Assembly: GCA_963921795.1 (NCBI GenBank)
Contig: OY997652.1
Span: forward strand, 63,810,529-63,874,528
Direction of reading: 5' to 3'
Origin: Nannobrachium achirus
Lineage: Eukaryota; Chordata; Actinopteri; Myctophiformes; Myctophidae
DNA: 64,000 bases
Of this stretch, positions 1-11,507 are shown one piece after another. Below the pieces are notes generated by a model, which was not told the DNA's origin, did not search any database, and worked only from the letters and a program-made list of their open reading frames with translations. Numbering within the stretch: the first letter of the stretch is position 1; every line of letters starts with the position of its first letter. Position numbers and translations under genes: made by a program.

Positions 1-330
1 GGTGGCGCTATAACAGTCCACTTTACCTTTCGGCCTGTAACTCTTGAACCGTGGGTCGGAAAATTAAAATTCCTTTTTCCCTGGATTCCTTGGGTCATGA
101 CGCATCTCCTCATATAGCGCCCATTTGCGTCAGGATAGATTTTCCGCCATTTTGAATTTTCTTCAAAACACACTTTTTGCTCCTTTTCCTACATATTTTC
201 TCCAAATGTCACAAAAATCAATACACACGATCTATGGACTCATGCGATAAACATATTTAAACGATATTTTGATAGTCCATACCGTTCTTCCGTAACAGGG
301 TTCCAAAGTTAGCGGGAGGAGCCCGTTTTG
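1..330. repeat. Interspersed repeat of the GGTGGCGCTATAA type (family H)
   Basis: The window opens with GGTGGCGCTATAACAGTCCA. Closely similar phrases recur at about 22958 and 23080 on this strand, and reverse-complemented (TATAGCGCCACC) at about 3075, 7230 and 2910. No coding potential or termini were seen, so the family is unclassified. Confidence 0.5.
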
Positions 331-389
331 TAAGAAGTAGCCATAAATCACAAACGAAACATCCAGTCAACACCAAATTTTAACCAGAA

Positions 390-600
390 GTGGGGGGCGC
401 TATACTGAACATATACCCAAAAGCATTTCCACTTCGACCAATAGGGGGTACCACAAATGCGCAAAACGTAACCGTTTCATGCCAAAACGTGTTTTTCAGG
501 GGGAACGACCCTCTCAAAACTAAACACAAACGATCTCGGGAGCAACGGGACAACGTAATCGCCTTGCGGAACTTGTGGGAGGAGCCTATTTCTTAAAAAC
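390..600. other. Unassigned repeat-like sequence
   Basis: A GTGGGGGGCGCTATACTGAA phrase again marks the GGCGCTATA repeat class. The small open frame here has no recognisable motif and is treated as non-coding. Confidence 0.3.
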
Positions 601-601
601 A

Positions 602-683
602 AGAAACCATATTTCTAATGCTAACACATGCTAATGCTAACAAATGCTAATGCTAACAAAGATGCTAATGTTAACACATACAA
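602..683. repeat. Short tandem repeat, GCTAATGCTAACAAAT-like units
   Basis: Several diverged copies of a roughly 16-base unit built from GCTAATGCTAACA stand head to tail. This is a simple minisatellite. Confidence 0.7.
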
Positions 684-734
684 GGTTGCACACACTTAGC
701 GAGCTGCAGGCACACTTAAAATTTTCTAGTTATA

Positions 735-850
735 ATTAGTGGCCAAGCCACGCAGTGGCAAAGGCCACTCATTGATATTGTACTTCATCATCATTAGTGG
801 CCAAGCCACGCAGTGGCAAAGGCCACTCATTGATATTGGACTTCATCTTC
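735..850. repeat. Perfect-register tandem duplication of a 58-bp unit
   Basis: Units 735-792 and 793-850 both start ATTAGTGGCCAAGCCACGCA and differ at only a few bases. Each contains an internal short inverted repeat (TGGCCAAGCCAC / GTGGCAAAGGCCAC). Confidence 0.85.
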
Positions 851-1370
851 TTCCGCCACTTTTCTCTGGTGGCTTGACCGTGCAGTCACTTTTTTACGAA
901 ACTCTGCAGTATGGCAGAGGACTATGCCAAAAGGCTAAAACACGAAGCTCGCAACAATCGACCAAAGGGTGGCGCTGTAGGAAGCCTTGCAAACTTGCAA
1001 ACTTTGAACAGGTATAGCTCATGCTCTGTTTGAGGTACAGCCATGAAACCTGTATATAATTATGCGTCTCCTCATGCCGAAAAACTTTTTGACCTCTGAC
1101 CTTTAGCTCTCCCACCATTATGAATTATATGAAAAACAGTAAAAATCTATCTCCTCCTGGGATTTTTGCGTCACATGTGCAAAACCTTTTTTTACATAAA
1201 CTTTGGACCAATACGGTCAGATCTGTCTCGGCGGATTTTTTTAAAAGTGAAACATATTTTTTTTTTATAATTCACTGAATATTGCAGTTTTATGCAAATT
1301 ATTCTTCTGCCTCTAAATCATACATGCAAAGTGACACGTTCATGGCATTTGGCAAAGATGTAGAGGGTTA

Positions 1371-1680
1371 GTCCAAGTATCACTGAAACCAATCTTATTC
1401 CAATTGGTCAAAGGGGGGCGCTATACGAAGTGTTTGAAAATTCAAACTTTAAACGGGCATAAGTCATGCCTCGTTTCGTTTAAAGACATGCAACTTGTTT
1501 ACACGCGTTCCTTGACTCAAGCGGAAGCCATCTGTGTCTTTGTTATGTAAGCTCCGCCCTTAGATTTTCTGCCATTTTGAGCAGTTTTTAAACGCTTAAA
1601 CCCACGCTTAAAGTCCAAATATCACTGAAACCAATCTTACCCCAATTGGCCAAAGGGGGGGCGCTATATCATTTTGGAAG
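1371..1680. repeat. Duplicated ~56-bp segment ending in GGGGGGCGCTATA
   Basis: The segment at about 1371-1425 (AGTCCAAGTATCACTGAAAC...) is repeated at about 1612-1668 with a handful of changes. Both end in a GGGGGGCGCTATA phrase. The intervening 190 bases show nothing recognisable. Confidence 0.6.
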
Positions 1681-1746
1681 AATGCACTCAGTGTGTCAAG
1701 TACATTACATGAAACCTTTTTTTTAATATGACTGGTAGATTATGTG

Positions 1747-1835
1747 TGACTGCCGTAGTGTAGTGGGTAGTAGTGCCTGTGCCTGATATACGGAAGGTTG
1801 TGAGTTCAAACCCCATGTTGGGTTGAGTTGAAGTT
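1747..1835 (+). repeat. tRNA-derived SINE head
   Basis: Pol III promoter-like boxes are visible: TAGTGTAGTGGGTAGTAGTG (A-box region) and GGTTGTGAGTTCAAACCCC (B-box region). Pairing and flanks are too poor for a functional tRNA gene. The downstream sequence to about 2080 is probably its body or older repeat. Confidence 0.55.
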
Positions 1836-2135
1836 AACATCCTGGATGCCCATGGTATGTGTGTATGTCAAACTCTCTAATGTTGACACGTCTGATCTAA
1901 CTCCAGATCAAGTTCATGTTTAAAATGAGCCCTTCTCTACCGGCCGTTATTTTTCTGTTCTGAGTGAAAGAAAATATGATCACTCGAAAATTTCAGAAAT
2001 ACTCAGATTACATTTACTCTGATTGATTTCACCCCAAGCCTCCAAAATATGAAGAAAACAAAAATAATTAAATAAAATCAAGGCACTCAGCCTACATAGA
2101 ACTTTTTTTTTCTTTTTTTAACAAACATGATTAAC

Positions 2136-2220
2136 AGAACCTGTGGCTGTCTAGTGTAGTGGTCAGGCATATGCCTTTCATGCAGAAGGTTGTTGGATCG
2201 AATCCCGCTTGGGGTTGATA
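2136..2220 (+). repeat. tRNA-derived SINE head
   Basis: TGGCTGTCTAGTGTAGTGGT resembles an A box, and GGTTGTTGGATCGAATCCCG contains a B-box-like GATCGAATCC. It is related to, but distinct from, the SINE at about 1.75 kb. Confidence 0.55.
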
Positions 2221-2442
2221 TAAGCATAAAACCTGGACATTTGGTAGACTTGTACAGTTTGGGTCCTTGAACAATGTCTGATATGGAGCCTTCCCAAAAA
2301 TGCCCCTCCTTGATGCGTATCTTAATATCCGCCATTACTAAATAATGTATTTTGCATCATAACTCCTGAACCAAGCATTATAATACAAACTGTGATGTCT
2401 AAACCTATATTGTGATGGCCAAGGATTGCAACGATATCATGT

Positions 2443-2660
2443 ACCAGCTCAGTGACCTAGTGGTTTGAGTGTCTGCCCTGAGACTGGGAGATCAGGGTTC
2501 CGGACGCGACATACCAAAGACTCTAAAAACACAGTGCCTCCCTGCTTGGCACTCAGCATCAAGGCTTGGAATGGGGGTAAGTCCCTGCGACATACTAGCG
2601 TCATGTCCAGGGGGTGTACTTGTACATCAAGCTGCCTCACGCTACAGAAACAGGATTTGG
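2443..2660 (+). repeat. tRNA-derived SINE (copy 1 of a three-copy family)
   Basis: The head reads CAGCTCAGTGACCTAGTGGT followed by TGAGACTGGGAGATCAGGGTT. The body, ending in a CTGCCTCACGCTACAGAAAC phrase, is shared with copies at about 6.52-6.67 and 9.63-9.83 kb. The small open frames through it on both strands are chance frames inside the SINE. Confidence 0.7.
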
Positions 2661-3335
2661 GCGAGTCATATGGGCCTCATGGCTCGGCAAGGCTTACTAT
2701 GTACAGCATCAAACTGTCCAGGTGAATAGTATCACAGTATTTTATGTCTGTTGCAAATAGTCTTTTGCATACATGTTGTGTAGGTCAATTTGTGCTTTTA
2801 CCTATAAAAAGCACATAACTATAACCGATTAGTGTAAAACTTTGTATGCACACTTCCCAGAGGCCAAGGAAAAACCTGTGCCCTGCATTTTTCACATCTG
2901 CCATTTATAGCGCCACCAGAAGGCCGAAAACCCATTCTTTGATATTACTCCTTCAGATTTTATCCAAAAATCACACAAATCAGTACACAGTTTCTCTACA
3001 GTGAATCATGACGGATTTTGCACACACATTCCCACTAGGCCAAGGAACAGATGCCACCCTTCTCACATTGGCCTGTTATAGCGCCACCAGCGGGTCAACT
3101 TTTGCAAAACACATTTTTGGAACAAAATGCCTCAAATCCTGCAATGCAGCGTCCGATTGCCGTGAAAGGCCCAAGAACGCATGGCAAAAAACTATACCTC
3201 ACCTGCCAGAGTCCTGTTCGGAAGAACACTGCTTCTATTTTTTCTTTGATTTCTTCTTTGCCATTGATGCTTTTTTGCTTTCCTGCTTTTTATGGCTTGG
3301 ACACTTCATCGCTGCTTGCAGCTATATTTATTATT
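2465..3335. repeat. Composite ~0.9-kb repeat, copy 1
   Basis: The SINE and the following ~650 bases (GAGTCATATGGGCCTCATGG ... TATGGCTTGGACACTTCATC) reappear with small indels at about 6525-7545. The same order of SINE, GCGCCACC segments and pyrimidine-rich tail suggests either a segmental duplication or two copies of one larger, unclassified element. Confidence 0.65.
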
Positions 3336-3390
3336 ATTTTTGTATTTTGTATTTTTTATTTTTTAGTTATTATTTCAGGTTTTTCAAAGT

Positions 3391-3560
3391 ATCTGGGTAG
3401 CTCAGTTGGTAGAGCGCTCGCCATTGGACCACAAGGTTGTGGGTATGATCACAGGCATTGCCAACTCAGCAAGCCATGCGGCAAGTACTGGGAGCTGGTG
3501 ATAGGTGTGGTGCTCCACCTCAGCAATCCATCTCCCACCTGATACTGGCTGATACTGTCA
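3391..3560 (+). repeat. tRNA-like SINE fragment
   Basis: GGGTAGCTCAGTTGGTAGAG is a strong tRNA 5'-half/A-box signature, followed about 35 bases later by GGTTGTGGGTATGATCACAG as a decayed B box. Downstream GCAAGTACTGGGAGCTGGTG is likely SINE body. Confidence 0.6.
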
Positions 3561-3645
3561 ATTTCACTACTTTTAGTTATCTAAAACAACCTTGATAGGA
3601 ACCACTCTGTAAAAGCATAGGCACGCACAGTCGCACACACATCTT

Positions 3646-4681
3646 TCATGTGTTGTTGGTGGTCATGGCTGCCAGTTCCCACCCGATGTTGTGTGGGAGT
3701 TCTGACTGCTCCACATCGTACTGAATAAATAACTGCTAGCTTGCACAGTGTCTTCAGACTAGGACTCAAGTCTAAGATGTACAGATCATCCAGTAGTAGA
3801 GGCACTGTGCTACTGTCTGATCCATTACTGTGTCCTCCAACGATGATGATACGTTCTCCCACCATGCAACAGGACATCCTATACATTGGACCTGGTCCTT
3901 CCCTCTTGGGCTCAACCTTCTTCCAGGAGAAGGTATCTGGATTTAACTTCCACAGGTTGAAGGTTGTAGTGTAGTTACAGCCACCAAGTATGTACAGTTC
4001 TCCATTGTAGGCAAAGGCTGAATGACCCCAACCTCTTTCTGGAAGTAGCTGTGTAGAAGGTATGCTCAGCCAGCAGTTGGTCTCTGTGTCAAACACTCTG
4101 ATGTTTAGACCCCCAAATACAAACATCTGATGATTGTGGCTGAGTGACCTCCTGAAACAGGTGGAGGAGTGCCTCTGGTGTTAATTAAAGACCAGACCAT
4201 TGAGGTGGTGTCCAACTTGTAGATGTCATTAGTCCAACTATTGCTGTACATGCTGTATCCTCCATGGACATACATGACCTTCCCCAAGACGCAGGCTGAG
4301 TGGAGGTACCTTGAGCTTGGAGCAGCCCCAGAAATCCCAGGTATGAACCATCTGTGTGTGTCGACATCAAATGCATACAGAACATCACAGTACTCCCTTG
4401 ATTTGCTTACCTGCCATGTAGTAACACCCCCCCCCCAGATGTAGACAACGTGGTCTATCAGCACAGCTGTGTGGCTGTAGCGCCTTTTAGCACATTCCAG
4501 TTGTAACCGGGGGCAACGTCTTCCAGCGCAAAGACACTGTATTGAAGACATTCAAGTGAATCTGATCCATGCTGTAGCTTCTGGTATCTGGAAAGGAATA
4601 TACCTGGTGTCCAATTGCAACTACAGCTTGACCAGCTCTCCATTTTCCTCCATCCTCTCTGGTCATTGTCCATTGAAGCAT
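3646..4681 (-). pseudogene. klhdc3: KLHDC3-like kelch-repeat pseudogene, intronless copy
   Basis: Read on the minus strand in pieces, the sequence follows KLHDC3, a kelch beta-propeller protein that serves as substrate receptor of a CUL2 E3 ligase. From the start at 4681 one can see an N-terminal segment (VVAIGHQVYSF, FNTVSLRWKTLPPV), then VLYAFDVDTHRWF, HSACVLGKVMYVHGG, MFVFGG, RVFDTETNCW, HSAFAYNGELYILGG, WKLNPDTFSWKKVEP and LDLSPSLKTLCKLAVI. A frameshift lies near 4500 (stop just after PPVTTGMC) and another near 4115. About 18 residues are missing between MFVFGGLN and IRVFDT relative to the family, and a 4-base insertion near 3723 shifts out the C-terminus, which would otherwise end QYDVEQSELPHNIGWELAAM plus a short tail. 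No introns interrupt it although the parent gene is multi-exonic, so a processed retrocopy is likely; I could not see a poly(A) tract. Assignment to KLHDC3 rather than a close paralogue is from memory of the family. Confidence 0.78.
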
Positions 4682-4789
4682 CTCTACACCTTGGTCTCTA
4701 TTCTATCACTTCAGTCTACAACTGTCTTCTTTCACCCTGCAGCAGGGGTGACGTCACACAAAACATTTTAACAACACCGATCTACTCGG

Positions 4790-4966
4790 TGCCATGGCAT
4801 TGGTCCGAAGGTTCATTAGTCTGAAGGTTCATTAGTCCGAATTTGTTAAGAATACTATGCCTAACTCTAACCCTAACCCTAACCTTAACCTCAGTAACCC
4901 TAACTAAATTTGGACAAATGAACCTTCGGACTAATGAACCTTCGGACTTATGGGCAGTCCCCGATG
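4790..4966. mobile_element. Palindromic MITE with GGTCCGAAGGTTCATTAGTC termini and telomere-like core (copy 1)
   Basis: The inverted arms repeat TCCGAAGGTTCATTAGTCCG, and the core is a CCCTAACCCTAACC-like tract. A second copy in the opposite orientation lies at 30934-31135. Termini appear to be GGGGACTGCCCATAAG and GCCATGG. The superfamily is not identified. Confidence 0.75.
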
Positions 4967-5133
4967 TATGCAAGAACCATTTATGGAGTGTGGCATGAGG
5001 CGTGATTCACTGATGCAAATGAGCTGCAGGTTTTCATACTACATGCGACCTACGGTCGTAATTAGACCACAGACCCCAATGTGTTGCCAATCTCTGCGAC
5101 CCCTAACTATGCTAGAATATCCTCAGTGTATAT

Positions 5134-6257
5134 TAACCCTTTGAAGTTCGCACCAAGAAAGAAGCTGTCAAAAAATATTTCTTTGCATTTTCTATTCCCT
5201 TTAGGCATTAATAACAACAATCAATTGTTTTTTTTTACAATACACCCACCAGTTTTAAAAATATAAGCCTCTACCAAACGGTAGAGATGTACGTTAATGT
5301 TAAGGGTGCATTTGATAGAACAAACTTTAACTGATAGCTAGAACAATGAAACTTCTCCAGTTGATTACTTACATTAAAACAAACAAAACATGTATTACAA
5401 GTTTTCTGAAACTTTATTTTTAAATATGCAAATTATGCATTATATGCGCAAAAATGCCCAATGTTCATGTATTTTGGGGGCATATATCTGAAGATTGGAT
5501 AATGGCAAATTCAAAAATATTGTATCATTTTCTTGACATAATAGTGACAAAACAAATATCAGATGATGAACTTTAGATAATATGTTGAACTTTGATAATT
5601 ATAGGGTTGAATAGGTGAACAGGTGTACTGTGTCTGTTGATTGGACACTACTATTTTACCACTAACAGACATCTCAACCGTTTGGTAGAGCATATTTTTT
5701 AAACAAGAATAAAATCTTACTTATAGAACTATTTCAGCATATATTATAATGAAAAAACATTCAATGTATCATCATAACAACAATGAATTAGTAGAAGCTG
5801 TAATTATTCATAGTAAATAGTATGTTTTTAATACTTTAGTTTTACTTGCACTACCTTTACCATCAACGGACACATCTACCGTTTGGTAAAGCATGTTTTC
5901 AAAAAATTATTTGACCATTATTAAATTTATTTTTATTGCACTTACGCATGTTCAGTAGCATCTCTGAGATGATAATATGTAAACAATAATCATCCTAGCT
6001 TTGAAATTCCTGCAGGAGAGAGCTCATCTGTCAGGAGTGTTTTTCTTGTGTCAGATTTCCTCTGTGTCACATGACTTGGAAAGCATGGTGTGTGAAGTCA
6101 CTGCACCCTCAGGTGGATATTATTGGCCATCAAGCACCTCAACCAAATGGTAGAGATGGTTGAATGAGGTTGAGTTCATTTCACCATTGTTTTCAATGAG
6201 AAATATGGACTTAAAATGTGCTCTACCATTTGGTTGAGAAAACCATCAAAGGGTACC
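5134..6257. repeat. Possible DNA element with five CTACCAAACGGTAGAG-like motifs
   Basis: The motif CTCTACCAAACGGTAGAGA at 5269-5286 is itself palindromic. Related forms occur at 5673-5690, 5873-5890, 6138-6155 and 6221-6238, in alternating orientations. The edges carry AACCCTTTGAAG (5138) and ATCAAAGGGTACC (6246), which could be decayed inverted termini. The spacing suggests subterminal binding sites or an old tandem array. There is no coding content. Confidence 0.4.
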
Positions 6258-6514
6258 TTAAGAGACTACAAATGGAACAAAATGCACCCTTTCTATGTGT
6301 ACGAGTTACAGACCCATAAGGGCGCATTTGGACCTTCACTTTAATACCAGTGGCAGATTTGGGGATTTTCTTTTTTAAACATTTTAAACTGCCATTGGAG
6401 CTTCTCCTCACCCACACTAATATAGATTCGGCCTACACATCTGTGTCAATGCTGTTATGTTCTGATGACTGCAACCTCACAACCACACCTTTCAGCCATG
6501 TGCACACTTAAGCC

Positions 6515-6672
6515 GCCCCGGACGCGTCATACCAAAGAAAATGGGACACAGTGTCTCCCTGCTTGACACTCAGCATCAAGGGTTGGATTGGGGGTAAGTC
6601 CCTGCGACATACTAGCGTCATGTCCAGGGGGTGTACTTGTACATCAAGCTGCCTCACGCTACAGAAACAGGA
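6515..6672 (+). repeat. tRNA-derived SINE, copy 2 (head truncated)
   Basis: It shares GGACGCGTCATACCAAAGA, CTCAGCATCAAGGGTTGGAT and CTGCCTCACGCTACAGAAAC with the copy at 2443-2660. The tRNA-like head is mostly missing. Confidence 0.65.
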
Positions 6673-7545
6673 GATAGGCTCCTGCCCTATGAGCCTCATG
6701 GTTTGGGTGAGTCATATGGGCCTCATGGCTCGGCAAGGCTTACTATGTACAGCATCAAACTGTCCAGGTGAATAGTATCACAGTATTTTATGTCTGTTGC
6801 ATATAGTCTTTTGCATATCAATTTGTGCTTTTACCTATAAAAAGCACATAACTATAACCGATTAGTGTAAAACTTTGTATGCACACTTCCCAGAGGCCAA
6901 GGAAACACCTGTGCCCTGCATTTTTCACATCTGCCATTTATAGCGCCACCAGAAGGCTGAAAACACATTCTTCGATATTACTCCTTCAGATTTTATCCGA
7001 AAATCACACAAATCAGTACACAGTATCTCTACAGTGATGTAATCATGACGGATCTGTCAGATATCATATTCTATCTAATTGGCTAACATTGAATTCCAAG
7101 GTTTGCAGGATTGCTCCTTTTTGAACAAAATGTCTCAAATCATGAACGCGGCCTGCTATGTGTGTGAGATTTTGCACACACATTCCCACTAGGCCAAGGA
7201 ACAGATGCCACCCTTCTCACATTGGCTTGTTATAGCGCCACCAGCGGGTCAACTTTTGCAAAACACATTTTTGTAACAAAATGCCTCAAATCCCGCATGC
7301 AGCGTCCGATTGCTGTGAAAGGCCCAAGAACGCATGGCACCCTTTTCACTTTGGCCTATTATAGAGTCACCAGTAGGCCAAAAAAAAAAACCTACCTGAC
7401 CTGCCGGAGTCCTGTTCGGATACTTCGGAAGAACACTGCTTCTAGTTTTTCTTTGATTTCTTCTTTGCTTTCCCTTGATGCTTTTTTGCTTTCCTGCTTT
7501 TTATGGCTTGGACACTTTATCGCTGCTTGCAGCTATATTAAAATA
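6525..7545. repeat. Composite ~0.9-kb repeat, copy 2
   Basis: Second copy of the 2465-3335 composite in the same orientation, with an extra ~110-base segment around 7045-7150 and other small indels. It ends at the same TATGGCTTGGACACTTTATC phrase. Confidence 0.65.
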
Positions 7546-7848
7546 AATTCCATTAAGGTAACTTTTAAGCGGATGTGAAAACAGACATCTTGAATCTCAC
7601 ACATCTGCTATTTTCACTTGTTTGGGTCCCGGCGAGACCTCAAATTTCTATTTTGGGCTTGAAAAGTTTGGGTAGAGTTAAAAAAGAAGGGGACCAAGCA
7701 AGTAGACCCTTGGGTCACCCCGGTCAACCAAGTAGAAAGTGTTTAAGTGGTTGATGATGTTCATCTGGCGTTGCCACGCTCGAGACCCAGTGGATTAATC
7801 AATGCATAGAGGATACGGAGGCATTACTCCACTGCTCCATGTCAACCC

Positions 7849-8267
7849 TAGAGGTAAAAAAAAAGGAAAAGTACTCAAGAGTATTTTTTTTCTTTGAGGA
7901 TCTGATGTTTTACAGTAATTTTGTAATGCTCTACCTTTGCTCTTACTTTGAGTAATTTAAATAGTAAATACTCTACGTTTCATTAGAGTATTTACATTTC
8001 ATATGAACAATGAGTAATGAGTACTTTAAATGAGCCAAAGGTCAAAAATGAGGTTTGCAGATTTCATGCGATTTGATTGCTTTAATTTTCATAGTAGACT
8101 ACGTCACTATGAATTTTCATAAAACAAAAAAAGTACTTTTAAATAGGCTACTTGAGTACTCTTACTTGAGCAATTTCCTAGGCAAGTACTTGTACTTTCG
8201 GTAAAATTTCACTAAAGTAACAATACTTTTACTTGTGTAGGATTTTTCAGTACTCTTTCCACCTCTG
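7849..8267. mobile_element. hAT-like MITE with perfect 8-bp target duplication
   Basis: Direct repeats GTCAACCC at 7841-7848 and 8268-8275 flank it. The terminal inverted repeats are TAGAGGTAAAAAAAAAGGAA-like and ACTCTTTCCACCTCTG. The interior is AT-rich with AAGTACT/AGTACTC inverted motifs, related in style to family A below. It is non-coding and lacks the shared palindrome. Confidence 0.85.
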
Positions 8268-8534
8268 GTCAACCCTGAGTCAGTCAACCCTCCCCTTGCT
8301 CCGTCTGTGGCTGCTGCAGCATAGCTCTTCAGAGCCACATGGAGATGCACCGCTGCCAACACACACAAACACAGCCAACACAAGTGTTTACCCACATCAT
8401 CAATGGCAAAACATTCTTTTGTACCGGCATAGATTCAATTAGAATGTCCACATTGGACGCTCACTGTATGCAGTCACTGGCATTTCAACAGCACAGTTAC
8501 AGTATGTGTAGGCATGGTGATCAGCTCAGTGGCC

Positions 8535-8850
8535 TTGTGGTTTGGCCTTCTTCTAGCGCCACCATGAGGCCAATTCTTGCAAAACACATTTTTGGACACT
8601 GCTCCAACAGATTTTGCCCACAAATCACGCAAAGCGGTACACAGTATGTCTAGAGTCATGTCATCAACAAGGATCTGTCCAATTTAGCACCACCATCAGG
8701 CGGATTTCTTCAAACACATTTTTGGACACTGCTCCTACAAATTTTGCTCTAAAATCACACAAAGTGGTACACTACAGTATCTCTAAAGTCATGTCATCAA
8801 CATGGATCTGTCCCATTTCCCATATTCCCTCCTGATTGGCTATAATTGCC
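8535..8850. repeat. Family H repeat with a 130-bp tandem duplication
   Basis: TTTGGACACTGCTCC occurs at 8591 and 8721, each followed by an AAATCACACAAAGNGGTACA-like stretch and GTCATGTCATCAACANGGAT. The same text appears at about 2960, 7000 and (reversed) 52440. A CAGCTCAGTGGCC SINE head remnant precedes it at 8520. Confidence 0.6.
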
Positions 8851-9600
8851 TTCTAAAGATTGTCCATGCGACCTGACGGTTGCTTATCTCCCGATTAGGG
8901 AGCCTTACTGGTGGTTAGTGTGGTAAAGACAGAAACTGCCATTCCCACTTGTAACTTTTCAGCCCCACATATTCAGTGTTTTGTTTTTTTCCTGATTACA
9001 TATTCATTTTCTGATCATCACATTCTCATCATTGTACTCATTACCAAGATGTTTTTGTTGCATTGTGTTCATGCCATTGTATTACAGATTTCGTCATTTC
9101 CCTTTATTGTTACAGACTCATGGTCAACAAACATTTAAATTCTAGGTATGCTAGCTACCTGTGCATTCAAATGTTTGTATCAGTTGACATTGTACATAAT
9201 TTATTCCATATTCTTAGCCTTTAAATTCAGTTCCCAAAATGATACACAGGACACAATAGCTGGTTAAAACATATTAATTTATGTATTAATTCAACCGATC
9301 ATCTTTCCCAAGCAAACACATACGGTACTTATTTCCTGTTTTATCTTTCAAAGGAGTCGTGCATAACTCCAGACTCCTTTTATATGGTGGGGACTACAAT
9401 TGGGCCATACCACTTTACTATTAATTCATTTTTCTCTCAGGCACTGCAGAGGTGTCAGGGGACACAAAACTGTTCAGAGCTCTGTCCCCAGAACACAATA
9501 TTGTAGTCGAAATCGCTATATTGGTTGTTTGGCTTAAGCAAATGTAAGTTTGTTTACTTTTTTTTTTTCTCAAAATAAATCAGTATTATTGAAGTGTTCA
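8851..9600. other. No recognisable feature
   Basis: AT-rich sequence without termini, tandem structure or coding signal. A palindromic GACCTGACGGTT phrase at about 8868 recurs elsewhere in the window (5045, 10040, 15790, 52388). Confidence 0.4.
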
Positions 9601-9624
9601 CCTAGCCCTCATCCAGAGGAACTT

Positions 9625-9832
9625 CTTTAGAGTGTCCGCCCTGAGACTGGGAGATCAAGGTTCGAATCCCGTTCGGGTCTTAGGGTCTTAGGGTTAGGGA
9701 CTCTTGGACCCAGTGCCTCCCTACTTGGCACTCAGCATCAAGGGTTGGATTGGGGGGGTCAGTCCCTGTGACATACTAGCGTTATGTCCAGGGGGTGTAC
9801 TTGTGCATCAAGTTGCCTCGCGCTACAGAAAG
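9625..9832 (+). repeat. tRNA-derived SINE, copy 3
   Basis: GAGTGTCCGCCCTGAGACTG and GGTTCGAATCCCG give the clearest B box of the family. The body matches the 2.44- and 6.52-kb copies. It runs straight into reversed family H sequence (about 9833-9910, TCATGGTGGCGCTAGAAG). Confidence 0.7.
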
Positions 9833-9910
9833 GGCAAAATCTGTAGGAGCAGTGTCCAAAAATGTGTTTTGCAAGAATCGGCCTCATGGTGGCGCTAGAA
9901 GAGGGCCATG

Positions 9911-11500
9911 TGAGAAATGGGTGGAGGTTGTGGTTTGGCAGCCAAGGAGTGTGTGTGAAAAGTTTGCAGAGATATGAGTAGGGGAAAAGTGTGACGTGAC
10001 GGACAGACAGACTGACAGCCGGTGGAGGTTTTGATAACTGTGACCTGACGGTCGCAATAACTCCTGCTTGCATTTCTATTGTCCTTCCAAAGAATAGTGC
10101 TGGCTAATGAGTGCAGCCATGGGACTGGATTGAGTCTACCAGCAAGCAATAATGGAGCTGAGACTCCCCAGAGACCAGCTCTCCTCCCATCTTTACCAAG
10201 ACACCCTCCTCTTTGAGTCTCCTCAGATACAAGCTCCTGGAGTGTGTGAGTGCAATTTCAGACACTTAATTAACTGTAGTACATTCAAATTAATACAGTT
10301 TTCTTTGCACTTGACATGATGCATGGAAGCACGTGATTATTAGTTGTGAAACAGCAACTGAATGTGTATTAAATAACTAGGGTCTATAGCAGGGGTCTTT
10401 ATATGGAGGTCCGCGGGGATGCTGCAGGGGGTTCCCGAAATTGTTGGAAAAAAATATTTGTTTTAAATATAAAAAGAAACATGATTCTGACTCTTTTGAA
10501 TAGCTTGTGTACATGATTATTGTGCAATTGACTGATTGTTATTGATAGATTGATAGTATTGACATTGGTTCTCAGTCCATAAGGTTTGTATATAAATGGC
10601 AGTGGTACAGCGACTTGTACATGCATAAAATAAAAGCATGAATATATCAATCTATTATTTTAATAGCGCAGTATTGAATGTACAATAGCATGGTATAATT
10701 ATACCCATGAAAATTGTATATATGTTGTATAGTATCATGACGTGCAAGACACCAGTCATGTTGCCATAGCCCATACCTTAGCTTTTTTCTGAACTGACGC
10801 CACTGCACAGACGCCAGTTTAATAGAACCAGCCAGCCACCCTGCTCTGCTATAGTTAACAGCAACAGACTGTCAATGTTTCTCTTTAGGGCTCTGTAGGC
10901 TGCGCCAAAATAGCCCCGCAGCTCCATTCATAACAATTCCATATCAACACAACACACTTCGTATACAGAATCAATATCACTCCTCGCTCTCGGCCCATTA
11001 TAATGCAGAATGAAAAAGAACCCCGCCAAAATTGATCTTCATCTTTTTTTCTCTATGCCCATACATCCGTGACGGTTGAAATCCTCCCAATAGATCCCAA
11101 TAGATTCCACGACAAGTGGCAATTAACAGTATTTACTCTCCGAGGCTGAACACACAATGCCGGCCGCACAGCTGAGTGGGTCCGTATGGGCCCATCAATT
11201 TAACCCATTCAAACCAGGAAAGCATCTGTAGCATTTTAGATTTTAGCGATGTGTGTCAACATTTTTGAGCAGTGCCGACTTTGTCTGTCCCTCCCTCCCT
11301 CCCTCGGCCAATTGGCCAAGCTGCACAGGGCGCTTATTGAAATTAACTCATAAAAAGCACCGTTCATTTATTCCTAGCTCATAGCGCGTCATTACGTGCC
11401 GCACCATGAGCTTGTAGATCTGCTATTGTTGGAAAATCGTGAAAATGTGTGCAAATCTTTGAATACAGATTCATACTTTTACTCAAATCTTCTGGGGGTC
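9911..11500. other. Largely unassigned sequence
   Basis: Only fragments stand out: a GACCTGACGGTCGCAATAAC phrase at about 10040, and a CAGGGGTCTTTATATGGAGG start at 10391 resembling the left end of a hAT element with no partner found. No coding signal. Confidence 0.35.
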
Positions 11501-11507
11501 CAATATA

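Noticed and set aside
3391..3465. Genuine tRNA gene
   Set aside because: The A-box half is good but the anticodon arm, T arm and 3' end do not fold, and SINE body follows; the same holds for the tRNA-like heads at 1747, 2136, 2443, 9625, 32226, 36560 and 45002.
4860..4910. Interstitial telomere or chromosome-fusion scar (CCCTAACCCTAACC)
   Set aside because: The tract is short, imperfect and is the core of a MITE found again at 30934-31135 with the same flanks.
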